DNA of 5,466 nt from NCBI GenBank assembly GCA_029052375.1, contig JAIDJD010000366.1:1-5466 (forward strand), in the 5' to 3' direction. The DNA is from Duncaniella sp. (GTDB taxonomy: Bacteria > Bacteroidota > Bacteroidia > Bacteroidales > Muribaculaceae). The position numbers and the translations under genes were made by a program. Positions 1-5,459 of the stretch are shown here, piece after piece. Numbering within the stretch: position 1 is the stretch's first letter; the number at the start of each line of letters is the position of its first letter. The notes under the pieces were generated by a model. The model was not told the origin of the DNA, did no database searches, and worked only from the letters and a program-made list of their open reading frames with translations.

Positions 1-2502
1 GGACAGAAATACCAGTGGAACGACAGGAACTTCAACGCCAACTACGGAGGCATACCCAAGAACGTGTGGCTCCATACCGCCGACAGGCTCTATCAGACAC
101 TCCCCCTCTACAGCAACCTCGGCACCACAGGCACATATATCTATGCCACCGACATAGAGACCAAGGGGCGCAGGGCCGTGGTCCACGCCGAGAGCGAGGT
201 GCGCAACGAGGGCAGGAAGGCCGCCGAGACAGCCTACGAGGTGACCCTCACCGACCCCGAGGGCACGGTGGTGGCCCGCTTCGGCTCGCCGGCCGTCACG
301 ATAGCCCCCGGAGAGACCGTCACCCTCTGCGCCTCGGACACCGTCAGCGGCCTCCACTTCTGGAGCTGGGGATACGGCTACCTCTACGACGTGGAGACCT
401 CGCTCGTCGTGGACGGCAGGAAGACAGACAGCGTCACGACCCGCACCGGATTTCGCAAGACACGCTTCGGAGGGGGCAAGATATGGCTCAACGACCGCGT
501 CCTGCAGATGAAGGGCTATGCCCAGCGCACCTCCAACGAGTGGCCCGGCGTCGGGATGTCCGTGGCCCCCTGGCTCAGCGACTACAGCAACGGGATGCTC
601 ATAGACCACAACGCCAACTTCCTGCGCTGGATGCACGTCACCGCCTGGAAGCAGGACGCCGAGAGCTGCGACCGCGTGGGCGTCATGCAGATGCTCCCCG
701 CGGGCGACGCCGAGAAAGACGTCGAGGGACGACGCTGGGGACAGCGGACAGAGCTGATGAGAGACATGATAATCTACTTCCGCAACCATCCCTCCGTCAT
801 CTTCTACGAGTCCGGCAACGAGTCTATCTCGCGCGAGCATATGCTCGAGATGAAGGCCATCCGAGACAAGTATGACCCCCACGGCGGACGTGCCATAGGC
901 TCGCGCGAGATGCTCGACATACGCGAGGCCGAGTATGGCGGGGAGATGCTCTACGTCAACAAGAGCGAACACCACCCCATGGTGCAGACCGAATACTGCC
1001 GCGACGAGGGCCTGCGCAAGTACTGGGACAACTGGAGCTACCCCTTCCACCGCCACGGAGACGGCCCCCTGCACAAGGGCAAGGACGCCTCGGCCTACAA
1101 TCAGAACCAGGATATGCTGGCCGTCGAGATGGTCCGCAGGTGGTATGACTTCTGGCGCGAGCGGCCCGGCACAGGCAGGCGCGTCAACTCGGGAGGAGCC
1201 AAAATCATCTTCTCAGACACGCAGACCCACTCGCGCGGAGCCGAGAACTACCGCCGCAGCGGCGTCACAGACCCCATGCGCATCCCCAAGGACGCCTTCT
1301 ATGCCCACAAGGTGATGTGGGACGGATGGGTGGACATCGAGGGCCACTCGACCTATATCATCGGCCACTGGAACTATGCCGACACCGTCCGCAAGCCTGT
1401 CTACGTGGTATCCACAGGCGAGGATGTGCGCCTCATGGTCAACGGCAAGGAGGTTCCCTCCAGGCCTGTCCGCGAGTACGAGTTCCTCTTCACCTTCCCC
1501 GACGTGGCCTGGGAGGCCGGCTCTATCGAGGCCATAAGCTATGACGCCGAGGGCAATGAGCTCTCGCGCGCCCGCAAGGAGACCGCCGGAGCCCCCGCAC
1601 GACTCAAGGCCACACTGATGCACGGCCCCAAGGGAGTGTATGCCGACGGTGCAGACCTCGCCCTTGTCCAGATAGAGGTGGTAGACGCCGAGGGACGCCG
1701 CTGTCCGCTCGACAACAGCCCTGTTGAGTTCTCGCTCGAGGGTCCCGCCGAGTGGCGCGGAGGTATAGCCCAAGGCCCCGGCAACCACGCATTTGAACGT
1801 ACGCTCCCCGTAGAGTGTGGAGTCACCCGCGTTATGCTCCGCTCGCTCCCCGAGGCAGGCGACGTCACACTCACAGCCCGCGCCGAGGGTCTCCCCGAGG
1901 CATCGGTCAGCTTCGCCACCATCCCCGTCGAGGTAAGGCACGGCCTGAGCAAGCACTTCCCCTCGGCCGACCTCAAGGCCCGATATGACCGCGGAGAGAC
2001 ACCCGCGACCCCATCCTACACCGAAAAGAAAGCCGATGTCCGCGCCGTCTCGGCCACCGCAGGCTACGACACCGAGGGCGCGTGGAAGAGCTATGACGAC
2101 AACGAGCTGTCCGAGTGGCGCAACGACGGACGCCTCTCCACAGCGTGGATCACCTACCAGCTCGAGCGTCCCGCCGAGATAGACGACCTCTGCCTGAAGC
2201 TGACGGGCTGGCGCACACGCTCGTACCCCCTCGAGGTATATGCCGGAGACGATCTGGTGTGGAGCGGAGACACCGACCGCTCGCTGGGCTACGTCCACCT
2301 GCCCCTGCGCCCCGTCCGCACCGACCGCATCACCATACGCCTCAAAGGTTCGACAGCCGACTCTGACGCCTTCGGACAGATAATAGAGGTGGCAGAGCCT
2401 GCCGCCGGCGAGCTCGACCTCTTCAAGGCCAAGAACGGCGACAAGACGGGCAACGAACTCCGCATCGTAGAAGTCGAATTTCTCGAGACTCTGCACAGGT
2501 AA
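1..2502 (+). CDS. GH2 family beta-glycosidase (beta-galactosidase-like) with Ig-like and F5/8 type C domains, 5'-truncated by window edge
   Basis: The reading frame is open from base 1 and ends at TAA 2500-2502, giving 833 residues in the window; the start and any signal peptide lie upstream. The first codons (NYGGIPKNVWLHT) match the end of the GH2 sugar-binding domain, so the ATG at 64 is internal. An Ig-like GH2 domain follows to about nt 450, then the TIM barrel (about 470-1320), a DUF4982-like domain (about 1330-1590), another Ig-like domain (about 1600-1950) and a discoidin/F5-8C-like domain (about 2020-2490). The likely acid/base is the Glu of SGNES (codon 820-822). The likely nucleophile is the Glu of QTEYC (991-993); it lies only 57 residues downstream, which is close for GH2, so it is less certain. 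Family members hydrolyse beta-linked sugars from glycans, usually exported to the periplasm or cell surface; the substrate here cannot be read from sequence. No SusC/D or regulator is visible in the window. Confidence 0.9.
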   Translation, partial: GQKYQWNDRNFNANYGGIPKNVWLHTADRLYQTLPLYSNLGTTGTYIYATDIETKGRRAVVHAESEVRNEGRKAAETAYEVTLTDPEGTVVARFGSPAVTIAPGETVTLCASDTVSGLHFWSWGYGYLYDVETSLVVDGRKTDSVTTRTGFRKTRFGGGKIWLNDRVLQMKGYAQRTSNEWPGVGMSVAPWLSDYSNGMLIDHNANFLRWMHVTAWKQDAESCDRVGVMQMLPAGDAEKDVEGRRWGQRTELMRDMIIYFRNHPSVIFYESGNESISREHMLEMKAIRDKYDPHGGRAIGSREMLDIREAEYGGEMLYVNKSEHHPMVQTEYCRDEGLRKYWDNWSYPFHRHGDGPLHKGKDASAYNQNQDMLAVEMVRRWYDFWRERPGTGRRVNSGGAKIIFSDTQTHSRGAENYRRSGVTDPMRIPKDAFYAHKVMWDGWVDIEGHSTYIIGHWNYADTVRKPVYVVSTGEDVRLMVNGKEVPSRPVREYEFLFTFPDVAWEAGSIEAISYDAEGNELSRARKETAGAPARLKATLMHGPKGVYADGADLALVQIEVVDAEGRRCPLDNSPVEFSLEGPAEWRGGIAQGPGNHAFERTLPVECGVTRVMLRSLPEAGDVTLTARAEGLPEASVSFATIPVEVRHGLSKHFPSADLKARYDRGETPATPSYTEKKADVRAVSATAGYDTEGAWKSYDDNELSEWRNDGRLSTAWITYQLERPAEIDDLCLKLTGWRTRSYPLEVYAGDDLVWSGDTDRSLGYVHLPLRPVRTDRITIRLKGSTADSDAFGQIIEVAEPAAGELDLFKAKNGDKTGNELRIVEVEFLETLHR

Positions 2503-2506
2503 TTGG

Positions 2507-2527
2507 GAATTGAGAATTGAGAATTGA
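2507..2527 (+). repeat. (GAATTGA)x3 heptanucleotide tandem repeat
   Basis: Three perfect tandem copies of GAATTGA begin four bases after the GH2 stop codon. Because the unit is 7 bp, the TGA in each copy falls in a new frame (2511, 2518, 2525), so all three forward frames are closed within 17 bp. A degenerate relative in the same orientation relative to its gene sits at the 3' end of the reductase gene (4343-4377). Confidence 0.9.
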
Positions 2528-2543
2528 ATATTTAGAATTTAAA

Positions 2544-2652
2544 GTCGTTAGCAATCAGCTTTAGGGTCGAGATCTGTCACGACCCTACTCTCCTGTCCCA
2601 AGTCCCAAAATGAAACTCCCGTTTGGGACTTTGAGACTGCCAGACTAACGAC
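2544..2652. repeat. Left terminal module, 109 bp, with 8-bp terminal inverted repeats
   Basis: The module is bounded by GTCGTTAG and CTAACGAC. Inside are two perfect hairpins: TAGGGTCG (2562-2569) with CGACCCTA (2580-2587), and AAGTCCCAAA (2600-2609) with TTTGGGACTT (2622-2631). The second could slow or end transcription from the GH2 gene, but no T-run follows it, so it is not a standard intrinsic terminator. GTCACGACCCTAC (2576-2588) recurs as a direct copy in the right module at 3089-3101. Confidence 0.7.
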
Positions 2653-2680
2653 AAAATACCTACGCCTGAGAAGTGAGCTT

Positions 2681-2694
2681 GCCCCGGAAGGGGC
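2681..2694. repeat. Short GC-rich hairpin, left copy
   Basis: GCCCC (2681-2685) pairs with GGGGC (2690-2694) around a GGAA loop. Its centre (2687.5) mirrors that of the hairpin at 2933-2950 about 2814.5. Both contain TGCCCCGG when read towards the centre, which suggests two diverged copies of one part. Confidence 0.65.
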
Positions 2695-2707
2695 TACACT
2701 GAGGAAA

Positions 2708-2756
2708 CCCCATAGTGGATTGGCGCAGACGCAGTCGCAGCCAAGCCTCTATGGGG
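2708..2756. repeat. 49-bp interrupted hairpin A
   Basis: Stem segments run inward: CCCCATAG (2708-2715) with CTATGGGG (2749-2756), a mismatch, GG with CC, a mismatch, then TTGGC (2720-2724) with GCCAA (2740-2744), around a 15-nt loop. Hairpin B (2873-2921) has the same length, mismatch positions and loop size in inverted orientation, and shares the loop core AGACGCAGTC. Confidence 0.85.
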
Positions 2757-2778
2757 ATATGTGTCTGGTATATAGAGG

Positions 2779-2849
2779 CAACCCCGGAAGCGGGTTGCAC
2801 GGTGCCACGATGCGATACGTATGCGTTGTACAACCCGCTTCCGGGGTTG
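2779..2849. repeat. Central 19-bp perfect inverted repeat with 33-nt spacer
   Basis: The 19-mer at 2779-2797 is the exact reverse complement of 2831-2849. Each arm is also a near palindrome (CAACCC and GGGTTG around a 7-nt core), so an arm can fold alone or the two can pair together. The spacer contains the palindrome ATACGTAT (2815-2822). This is the axis of the whole composite element. Confidence 0.9.
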
Positions 2850-2872
2850 TAGTTTGCTGTTGATTGATTAGA

Positions 2873-2921
2873 CCCCAGGGAGGTTTGGCTTAGACTGCGT
2901 CTTCGCCAACCCACCCTGGGG
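2873..2921. repeat. 49-bp interrupted hairpin B, inverted copy of hairpin A
   Basis: CCCCAGGG (2873-2880) pairs with CCCTGGGG (2914-2921), GG with CC, and TTGGC (2885-2889) with GCCAA (2905-2909), around a 15-nt loop. Compared with hairpin A, the outer stem differs at ATA/TAT versus AGG/CCT, and both arms have changed so that pairing is kept. Confidence 0.85.
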
Positions 2922-2932
2922 CTTCCCTTGTT

Positions 2933-2950
2933 CTGCCCATGCCGGGGCAG
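2933..2950. repeat. Short GC-rich hairpin, right copy
   Basis: CTGCCC (2933-2938) pairs with GGGCAG (2945-2950) around a 6-nt loop. It mirrors the hairpin at 2681-2694. From here to 3023 I see no further structure. Confidence 0.6.
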
Positions 2951-3023
2951 GCCTGTTGTCTATATAGAAAGTTACTCTGAAAAGACGCCCATGATGGTGC
3001 GGTAATGCCGAGGAGCTTTGTTG

Positions 3024-3185
3024 GTCGTTAGCCACAATGTCCCAAACGGGAGTCTAATTCTGGGACTTGGTACTGGCGCTCGGGACAAGTCACGACCCTA
3101 CAGGCGCCTATATGGTTGGTGTGGGCGCAATGTATTGCGCCCACACTGCCAGGCATTTGACTACCGACAACAAATGTCTAACGAC
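3024..3185. repeat. Right terminal module, 162 bp, overlapping the CNNM gene end
   Basis: The module is bounded by GTCGTTAG (3024-3031) and CTAACGAC (3178-3185). It shares the 32-bp block (3039-3070) with the left module in inverted orientation and carries a long perfect hairpin at 3119-3146. Its outer terminal repeat supplies the TAG stop (3178-3180, minus strand) and the preceding codon of the CNNM gene, so the element and gene overlap by 8 bp. It is 53 bp longer than the left module. Confidence 0.7.
3119..3146. terminator. Perfect 12-bp stem, 4-nt loop; possible transcription end for convergent genes
   Basis: GTGTGGGCGCAA (3119-3130) pairs perfectly with TTGCGCCCACAC (3135-3146) around TGTA. 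It lies 32 bp past the CNNM stop and would form in transcripts from either strand. Neither side has a T-tract, so the terminator role is only a suggestion from position and stem strength; the hairpin itself is certain. It has no counterpart in the left module. Confidence 0.4.
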
Positions 3186-4221
3186 TTCCCTCCGCCTCCG
3201 GTGCGCCCGCCGAGTATTTCTTGCGGGCCATGGCCTGGAGGTCTTCTATGGTGTCGCACTCGTCGACAATCTCCACTCCGAGCATTGTCTCTATTACGTC
3301 CTCCATGCTGACGATGCCTCGCATACAGCCATACTCGTCCGTCACCACAGAGATGTGCTCTTTCTTCTCGAGCATCTTCTCCCATATATCCGAGACCTTG
3401 GCCGTCTCGGGGAACGTGAGTATCGGACGCACCACCTCGGCCACCGGGGCGTCTGTCCTGTCCTGTATGAGCATCTCGAGGACATTGGCACGGCGGACGT
3501 AGCCCGTGATGAACTCACGGCCCGAGACATATACCGGGATGCGCGAGAAGGCCGAGAGAGCCTTGTCGGCATAGAACTCCCTGACCGTAGTGGACTCAGG
3601 CACCGACGCCACCACCACGAAGGGGGTCATTATCTCTCTGGCGCATACGTTTGAGAGCTTGAGGAAGTTCTGTATGGCCTTGTTCTCGGCCACGTCTATT
3701 ACGCCCTCGTCTGTGCCGACGTTGACCATGGCGGCGACCTCCTCGCGGCTCACCGTCAGAGGCTGTATCTTGGGCGAGAAACAGTGTGTGAGCAGTTCGG
3801 AGAGCCACACGAGGGGATAGGTGACGACTATAAGCACGCGTATCAGCCTGGCCGAAGGCATGGCAAGGGTGCGCCAGTAGGAGGCGCCGATGGTCTTGGG
3901 GATAATCTCCGACAGCACGAGTATGAGCAGGGTGAGGATGGCGGAGATGATGCCGAAGTAAGCCTCGCCGAAGACCTTGACCGACTCAGACCCCACACCT
4001 GCGGCGCCTATTGTATGGGCCACGGTGTTGAGGGTGAGGATTGCCGCCACGGGGCGGTCTACGTTGGTCTTGTACTTCATCATCAGCGGGGCAGTCTTGT
4101 CGCCCTGGCTCTCGCGCATCGAGATGAACGACACGGGCGTCGACAGCAGCACCGCCTCAAGGACAGAACACATGAAAGACACGGCAAGAGCGCCGAAGAG
4201 ATAGAGAAGTATTAGTGTCAT
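3178..4221 (-). CDS. CNNM/DUF21 and CBS-domain membrane protein (CorB/CorC-like, hemolysin-like)
   Basis: The product has 347 residues. The N-terminal CNNM (DUF21) domain shows hydrophobic segments at about residues 1-30, 57-77, 88-107 and 123-146, with the conserved stretch LSEIIPKT at 103-110. A tandem CBS pair spans about 195-320, starting at REIMTP and ending around SMEDVIETMLGVEIVDE. The family is associated with magnesium or cobalt transport and efflux at the inner membrane, with CBS domains sensing adenine nucleotides; the hemolysin name is historical. The usual C-terminal CorC_HlyC domain is absent, as in many short members. The ATG at 4221 directly precedes the first membrane segment, so it is a sound start. 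The last codon and stop lie in the right repeat module. It converges on the GH2 gene and lies 127 bp downstream of the reductase gene on the same strand. Confidence 0.9.
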   Translation of the reverse strand: MTLILLYLFGALAVSFMCSVLEAVLLSTPVSFISMRESQGDKTAPLMMKYKTNVDRPVAAILTLNTVAHTIGAAGVGSESVKVFGEAYFGIISAILTLLILVLSEIIPKTIGASYWRTLAMPSARLIRVLIVVTYPLVWLSELLTHCFSPKIQPLTVSREEVAAMVNVGTDEGVIDVAENKAIQNFLKLSNVCAREIMTPFVVVASVPESTTVREFYADKALSAFSRIPVYVSGREFITGYVRRANVLEMLIQDRTDAPVAEVVRPILTFPETAKVSDIWEKMLEKKEHISVVTDEYGCMRGIVSMEDVIETMLGVEIVDECDTIEDLQAMARKKYSAGAPEAEGSR

Positions 4222-4240
4222 GAATGGAAGGATGGTGATT

Positions 4241-4248
4241 CAATATTA
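4241..4248 (-). promoter_or_regulatory. Weak candidate -7 box for the CNNM gene
   Basis: The minus strand reads TAATATTG here, one base from the Bacteroidetes TAnnTTTG consensus, 19 bp upstream of the start codon. No -33 TTTG is seen at the usual spacing, and the region is AT-rich, so a chance match is possible. Confidence 0.25.
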
Positions 4249-4287
4249 TCAACATCCTCAAGGGAGATTTTGTTTTTTGGGTAGAAG

Positions 4288-4338
4288 TTATAGGCATTAT
4301 AAGTCTTATGAATCTTATAAGATATGTAAATCTTATAG
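4288..4338. repeat. Degenerate 9-bp tandem repeat (TTATAAGTC-like), about 5.7 copies
   Basis: Successive 9-bp units start at 4288, 4297, 4306, 4315, 4324 and 4333. The clearest are TTATAAGTC and TTATGAATC; the last is partial (TTATAG). It lies between the reductase and CNNM genes in DNA far richer in A+T than the flanking genes. I see no function. Confidence 0.75.
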
Positions 4339-4342
4339 CCCC

Positions 4343-4377
4343 CCAATTCTAAATTCTCAATTCTAAATTCTCCATTC
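4343..4377 (-). repeat. Degenerate GAATTGA heptanucleotide repeat, five copies, overlapping the reductase stop
   Basis: On the minus strand five 7-bp units run from 4377 to 4343. The middle one is GAATTGA, two are GAATTTA, and the end ones are GAATGGA and GAATTGG. This is the same unit, in the same orientation relative to the adjacent gene, as the perfect triplet after the GH2 gene. It encodes the last eight residues of the reductase and its TAG. Confidence 0.85.
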
Positions 4378-5356
4378 TCACTATCTCTTCTATCCTCTCG
4401 AGCTGGGCCGTGGTGAAGGGGGCAGACGCGAGGGCCGAGAGTGTGTCGTCGAGCTGGGCTGTGGACGAGCATCCGGCTATCACCGAGGCTACCGCCGGAC
4501 GCGCCAGCACCCAAGCCGTGGCCATCCTGGCCAGTGTCTCGCCACGCTCAGAGGCCACCTCGTTGAGCGCCCTTATCTGAGCGAGCTTTGCCGGTGTTAT
4601 CTGGGAGGCCGTCAGATGAGACCCCCTTGCGGCGCGCGAGTCGGCAGGTATGCCGTCGAGGTAGCGGTTGGTCAGCAGACCCTGTGCGAGCGAAGAGAAG
4701 ATGGTCATCCCGACATTCTCCTCCTCCATCAGCCTCTCCACACCCGAGTCTACCGGAGCGCGGTCAAAGATATTGATTCTCTCCTGAAAGGCGAGACACG
4801 GGACGTCCCTCTCCCTGAGGTATGCGAGCGCCTTGCGCGTGGGCTCGAGAGGCCAGCGGGAGATGCCGGCATAGAGAGCCTTGCCTCGGCGCACGGCGTC
4901 GACGAGGGCCTGCAGGGTCTCCTCTATCGGGGTCTCGGGGTCGTAGCGGTGGCTGTAGAAGAGGTCTACATACTCAAGCCCCATGCGCCTGAGGCTCTGG
5001 TCGAGCGAGGCTGTGAGATACTTGCGCGAACCCCAGTTGCCGTAAGGGCCGGGCCACATATCATATCCGGCCTTGGTGGCTATGAAGAGCTCGTCGCGGA
5101 ATGGGCGCAGGTCCGAAGCCATGACACGCCCGAAGGTCTCCTCGGCCGAGCCGTAGGGAGGGCCGTAGTTGTTGGCAAGGTCAAAGGCACAGATGCCGCG
5201 GTCGAAGGCGTGGAGCAACAGCTCGCGCGAGCGCTCGAGGGGAGATGTGGCGCCGAAGTTCTGCCAGAGGCCGAGCTGTATGGCGGGCAACAGCACACCG
5301 CTGTGTCCGCAGCGACGGTATTCCATTCCCGAGTCGTATCGTGAGGGTGAAGGCAT
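4349..5356 (-). CDS. Aldo/keto reductase, YghZ-type (L-glyceraldehyde 3-phosphate reductase family)
   Basis: The 335-residue product closely follows E. coli YghZ (about 346 residues) throughout: MEYRRCGHSGVLLPA near the start, DLANNYGPPYGSAEE, TKAGYDMWPGPYG, GSRKYL and LEYVDLFYSHR. The full AKR catalytic tetrad is present as Asp59, Tyr64, Lys95 and His136, and the C-terminal SVIAGCSSTAQLDD matches the NADP-binding segment. The family reduces L-glyceraldehyde 3-phosphate, methylglyoxal and other aldehydes with NADPH in the cytosol, mainly as detoxification; the exact substrate is inferred. I chose the ATG at 5356 because homology starts there; the in-frame ATG at 5452 would add 32 unrelated residues and lies upstream of the -7 box at 5400-5407. 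The last eight codons (MENLELRI) come from the 7-bp repeat and replace the usual family tail. A likely -7 box gives a leader of roughly 35-40 nt. Confidence 0.93.
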   Translation of the reverse strand: MPSPSRYDSGMEYRRCGHSGVLLPAIQLGLWQNFGATSPLERSRELLLHAFDRGICAFDLANNYGPPYGSAEETFGRVMASDLRPFRDELFIATKAGYDMWPGPYGNWGSRKYLTASLDQSLRRMGLEYVDLFYSHRYDPETPIEETLQALVDAVRRGKALYAGISRWPLEPTRKALAYLRERDVPCLAFQERINIFDRAPVDSGVERLMEEENVGMTIFSSLAQGLLTNRYLDGIPADSRAARGSHLTASQITPAKLAQIRALNEVASERGETLARMATAWVLARPAVASVIAGCSSTAQLDDTLSALASAPFTTAQLERIEEIVRMENLELRI

Positions 5357-5399
5357 GGGCTTGGGGGATTGAAGTGTGATTTTGCTGTCAACAGACAGG

Positions 5400-5407
5400 C
5401 AAAGGTA
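5400..5407 (-). promoter_or_regulatory. -7 box (TACCTTTG) for the aldo/keto reductase gene
   Basis: The minus strand reads TACCTTTGC, an exact match to the Bacteroidetes TAnnTTTGC consensus, 43 bp upstream of the chosen ATG. A -33 TTTG at the expected spacing is not evident. Confidence 0.6.
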
Positions 5408-5430
5408 ATCAAAAGATTGGATTTTTTGCG

Positions 5431-5438
5431 TAACTTTG
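5431..5438 (+). promoter_or_regulatory. -7 box (TAACTTTG) for a plus-strand gene beyond the window
   Basis: TAACTTTGC fits the Bacteroidetes -7 consensus exactly and points out of the window. The -33 element is unclear; the nearest TTG (5417-5419) is too close. Together with the minus-strand box 23 bp away it makes a compact divergent promoter region. Confidence 0.6.
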
Positions 5439-5453
5439 CTAAAAATATCCAAC

Positions 5454-5459
5454 GGAGGA
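5454..5459 (+). promoter_or_regulatory. RBS-like GGAGGA for the gene starting after the window
   Basis: A strong purine-rich Shine-Dalgarno-like site is followed by CAAAAAC up to the window end, so a start codon is expected at or just after 5467. Such a strong site is notable because many Bacteroidetes genes lack one. Confidence 0.5.

Larger units (their letters stand above)
2544..3185. repeat. Composite inverted-repeat element (REP/BIME- or MITE-like)
   Basis: This 642-bp stretch fills nearly all of the spacer between two convergent genes and has no convincing gene. Its outer ends are GTCGTTAG (2544-2551) and CTAACGAC (3178-3185), exact reverse complements; the same pair recurs inside at 2645-2652 and 3024-3031. 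From outside to centre, each half carries a terminal module, a short GC-rich hairpin (2681-2694 or 2933-2950), a 49-bp hairpin (2708-2756 or 2873-2921) and a self-palindromic 19-mer (2779-2797 or 2831-2849). The three inner pairs are all centred on 2814-2814.5. The terminal modules share a 32-bp block in inverted orientation with 29 matches (2598-2629 and 3039-3070). Palindromic repeats between convergent gene ends are typical of REP/BIME elements. I see no clear target-site duplication and no transposase, so the mobile-element reading is inferred. Confidence 0.75.

Noticed and set aside
15..875. 286-codon plus-strand frame
   Set aside because: It overlaps the GH2 frame, and its product is very rich in Arg with no domain features.
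1213..2496. 427-codon open frame on the minus strand opposite the GH2 gene
   Set aside because: The plus-strand frame has clear GH2 homology and domain order; the antisense frame shows no recognisable motif and is a by-product of GC-rich codon use.
2600..2631. Intrinsic terminator for the GH2 gene
   Set aside because: The 10-bp stem is real, but no T-run follows, and it is better explained as part of the left repeat module.
2660..2914. 84-codon minus-strand frame within the repeat cluster
   Set aside because: It is translated through the hairpins and 19-mers; palindromic repeats often yield such spurious hypothetical proteins.
2653..3023. CRISPR array or tRNA gene
   Set aside because: The repeats are inverted rather than evenly spaced direct copies, and no cloverleaf with a T-loop GTTCRA signature is seen.
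3067..3654. 195-codon plus-strand frame opposite the CNNM gene
   Set aside because: It begins inside the right repeat module and is antisense to a well-supported CBS-domain protein.
4616..5344. 242-codon plus-strand frame opposite the reductase
   Set aside because: It is the complement of a gene with a full AKR catalytic tetrad and shows no motif of its own.
5357..5452. N-terminal extension of the reductase to the ATG at 5452
   Set aside because: The extra 32 residues do not match the family and their DNA contains both -7 boxes.
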